6,358 bases of DNA. Origin: Methanoregula sp. (lineage in GTDB: Archaea; Halobacteriota; Methanomicrobia; Methanomicrobiales; Methanospirillaceae). Positions 4,813-6,358 of the stretch are shown piece by piece. Position numbers and translations under genes: made by a program. A model generated the notes under the pieces. The model was not told the origin of the DNA, searched no databases, and saw only the letters and a list, made by a program, of their open reading frames with translations. Positions within the stretch are counted from its first letter, which is position 1; the number at the start of each line of letters is the position of its first letter. The DNA is taken from positions 1-6,358 of the forward strand of contig PMDE01000098.1 of NCBI GenBank assembly GCA_003154335.1, given 5' to 3'.

Positions 4813-4830
4813 CCGGAAACGATATTCCGG
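4813..4830 (+). terminator. Possible terminator hairpin after the LEA14 gene
   Basis: CCGGAA (4813-4818) pairs perfectly with TTCCGG (4825-4830) across a 6-base loop, 18 bases after the TAA. No strong T run follows, so this is weak support. Confidence 0.3.
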
Positions 4831-4878
4831 CTCTGACCTGGTTTATCCATTATGCCGAGGAAAAGATTCCCTTCCTTC

Positions 4879-4898
4879 CGGTTTATCCCAGGAAACCG
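4879..4898 (-). terminator. Possible terminator hairpin after the flavodoxin gene
   Basis: CGGTTT pairs perfectly with AAACCG over an 8-base loop, starting 7 bases past the flavodoxin stop on the minus strand. No long T run follows directly. It could serve either of the two convergent genes. Confidence 0.3.
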
Positions 4899-4904
4899 TG
4901 CAGG

Positions 4905-5357
4905 TTATGGTTTATTTTTCAATCCCCGGGCAAAGGCCCGTGCTCCTGCCAGGTCTTCTCCATCAGGTTTTCCCTTGTTAATTCCCCCGAAAAGCTTCAG
5001 GGGACCCCAGGTATCCCATCCCTTGCAGGAGAATTCATCCACTATGGAGAATCCCCGGTTCACCAGCGTTTCCTTCAGGGCAGCATGGTGTTTTTTCTTC
5101 CCATCGCCACTGGTAGAGAAGATAAAAGCCCGGTTTTTCGTCATTGCCGGCAGCGTCTCTGCAAACTGGAGGAGCGTCTTGTGGTGTTTCCCGAAATAGA
5201 TCCCGGACCCGAACCCGACCAGGTCATATGCCGCTACCATGCCTGGTTGCGCCTTCACGGTCGGGACAATGTCTGCTTCCAGCTCTTCTGTCATTACCTT
5301 TGCAATATTCTCAGTATTCTGGTGATGAACCGAGGTATAGACAATCAATGTTTTCAT
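4905..5357 (-). CDS. Flavodoxin-family protein
   Basis: This 150-residue protein has the flavodoxin fold. Beta strand 1 (MKTLIVYTS, residues 1-9) leads into the FMN phosphate loop TSVHHQNT at 8-15, with Thr8, Ser9, Asn14 and Thr15 as likely ligands. It is followed by the first helix. GFGSGIYFG at 48-56 matches the loop around the flavin ring. FSTSGDG at 80-86 is the third conserved loop. Flavodoxins are small soluble electron carriers; the partner here is unknown. The length is normal for a one-domain flavodoxin. The ATG at 5357 gives the complete first strand, with AGGATGG upstream as a modest ribosome site. The aldo/keto reductase next door is divergently transcribed. Confidence 0.85.
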   Translation of the reverse strand: MKTLIVYTSVHHQNTENIAKVMTEELEADIVPTVKAQPGMVAAYDLVGFGSGIYFGKHHKTLLQFAETLPAMTKNRAFIFSTSGDGKKKHHAALKETLVNRGFSIVDEFSCKGWDTWGPLKLFGGINKGKPDGEDLAGARAFARGLKNKP

Positions 5358-5393
5358 GTGAGGTATCCATCCTAGTAGTAGAGTAGGTGCTGG

Positions 5394-5404
5394 TTTTTAT
5401 ATTT
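5394..5404. promoter_or_regulatory. Shared AT-rich promoter of the flavodoxin and aldo/keto reductase genes
   Basis: TTTTTATATTT reads as a TATA box in both directions in the 93-base divergent gap. Going right it predicts a start near 5425 and a 25-base leader with AGGCGG at 5439-5444, six bases before the ATG at 5451. Going left it predicts a start near 5373. Coupled expression is an inference. Confidence 0.45.
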
Positions 5405-5438
5405 CTGGTATGCCTGCCATTCACCATTCATATCAGAC

Positions 5439-5444
5439 AGGCGG
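5439..5444 (+). promoter_or_regulatory. Ribosome binding site of the aldo/keto reductase gene
   Basis: AGGCGG, with one mismatch to AGGAGG, lies six bases before the ATG at 5451 and decides this start. Confidence 0.5.
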
Positions 5445-5450
5445 AACGGT

Positions 5451-6358
5451 ATGCACAGTCTGGCAGGAGTTCTTGTCCCCACCCGTATCCTCGGGAGTAC
5501 CGGCGAGAGAGTATCAGCTATAGGTCTTGGAGGATTTCATCTTGGAAACCCCGGTCTTGCGGAACCGGAGAGTATCCGTATTATCCGTACTGCCATTAAA
5601 AACGGGATCACATTCCTTGACAACTGTTGGGATTACAATGACGGGTTAAGCGAGATCCGCATGGGCAGGGCACTCCGTGGCGGGTACCGCGATGGCGTCT
5701 TCCTGATGACCAAGATCGATGGCCGGGACCGTAAATCAGCTGCGGGCCAGATTAACGAATCATTGAGGAGACTGCAGACCGACTGGATCGATCTCCTCCA
5801 GTTCCATGAAATTATACATGATACTGATCCGGAACGGATCTTTGCCGAAGGTGGCGCACTGGAAGCAGTACTCGAAGCAACAGACGAAGGAAAAATCCGC
5901 TATATCGGGTTCACCGGGCACAAGAGTCCCTCGATCCACCAAAAAATGCTTGCGATCGCTGCCCGTCATCACTTCCGGTTCGATACCGTCCAGATGCCCC
6001 TGAATGTGATGGATGCCCATTTTGAGAGCTTTGAGCTCCATGTCCTGCCTGCCCTCATCAGGGACGGGATCGGTGTGGTCGGGATGAAGCCTATGGGAGA
6101 CCGGGTTATTCTTGACAGCGGAGCGGTGACACCGGTCGAATGCCTGCACTATGCACTCAACCTCCCCACCAGTGTTGTAGTTACGGGCTGCGATTCAATG
6201 CAGGTGCTGGTGGAGCAGGCCCTCACGGCAGCCCGGACGTTTCTCCCGATGACCGCTGATCAGACCACAGCGCTGCTTGCACGGACAGCCCGGTTTGCTG
6301 CCCAGGGAACCTATGAGCAATACAAGACGACCCGTAAGCACGACGGAACAACACAGAA
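5451..6358 (+). CDS. Aldo/keto reductase family protein (3' end beyond window)
   Basis: The frame runs from the ATG at 5451 to the window edge, 302 residues without a stop, so only a short C-terminal part may be missing. It matches the NAD(P)H-dependent aldo/keto reductase fold: an opening R-I-L-G-S-T-G segment, then SAIGLGGFHLG. The catalytic tetrad can be placed at Asp57 and Tyr62 (FLDNCWDY), Lys88 (FLMTKIDG) and His119 (LLQFHE). GKIRYIGFTGH is a typical later strand and loop. These enzymes reduce aldehydes and ketones; the substrate is not evident from the sequence. The usual 4Fe-4S C-terminal motif of some archaeal members is not seen in the visible part. It is divergent from the flavodoxin, which may reflect related redox roles. 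Confidence 0.85.
   Translation, partial: MHSLAGVLVPTRILGSTGERVSAIGLGGFHLGNPGLAEPESIRIIRTAIKNGITFLDNCWDYNDGLSEIRMGRALRGGYRDGVFLMTKIDGRDRKSAAGQINESLRRLQTDWIDLLQFHEIIHDTDPERIFAEGGALEAVLEATDEGKIRYIGFTGHKSPSIHQKMLAIAARHHFRFDTVQMPLNVMDAHFESFELHVLPALIRDGIGVVGMKPMGDRVILDSGAVTPVECLHYALNLPTSVVVTGCDSMQVLVEQALTAARTFLPMTADQTTALLARTARFAAQGTYEQYKTTRKHDGTTQ

Overview
The window looks like chromosomal DNA of a methanogenic archaeon, most likely of the order Methanomicrobiales (Methanoregula-like). The signs are AT-rich intergenic DNA with TATA-type promoters, moderately GC-rich genes, several genes with no Shine-Dalgarno site, one strong GAGGTGA-type site, many small lipoproteins with Thr/Pro-rich linkers, and a WHy/LEA14-type lipoprotein. 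The organism is an inference from style; no marker gene is present.

Layout. Positions 50-655 (+) encode a lipoprotein with a secreted beta-rich domain. Five minus-strand genes follow: a DUF1328/UPF0391 small membrane protein (930-1091) and a LEA-like protein made of 11-residue repeats (1110-1427), which appear to form an operon; a 54-residue two-helix membrane protein (1833-1997); a 49-residue lipoprotein (2645-2794); and a surface protein with a PsbP-like pattern (3295-3984). The stretches 1428-1832 and 1998-2644 carry no convincing gene but hold promoter and terminator signals and a strong GC hairpin. Positions 4225-4794 (+) encode a LEA14/WHy lipoprotein. A flavodoxin (4905-5357, -) and an aldo/keto reductase (5451 to the window end, +) are divergent and share an AT-rich promoter region.

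The main discovery is a 279-bp MITE-like element at 3035-3313. It has 23-bp terminal inverted repeats (20/23 matching) and is flanked by exact 7-bp direct repeats, TTTTTTA. It sits in the last codons of the 3295-3984 gene and supplies that gene's present stop codon. Removing the element and one flanking repeat restores an in-frame TAA right after the Lys-Lys end. The same gene also seems to have lost its lipoprotein signal through a one-base frameshift near 3937, so it may be decaying.

Functionally, the LEA-like repeat protein, the LEA14/WHy lipoprotein and the DUF1328 protein suggest an envelope or desiccation/osmotic stress theme. The flavodoxin and aldo/keto reductase are redox genes without a stated pathway. 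No tRNA, rRNA, CRISPR array or full transposase was seen.
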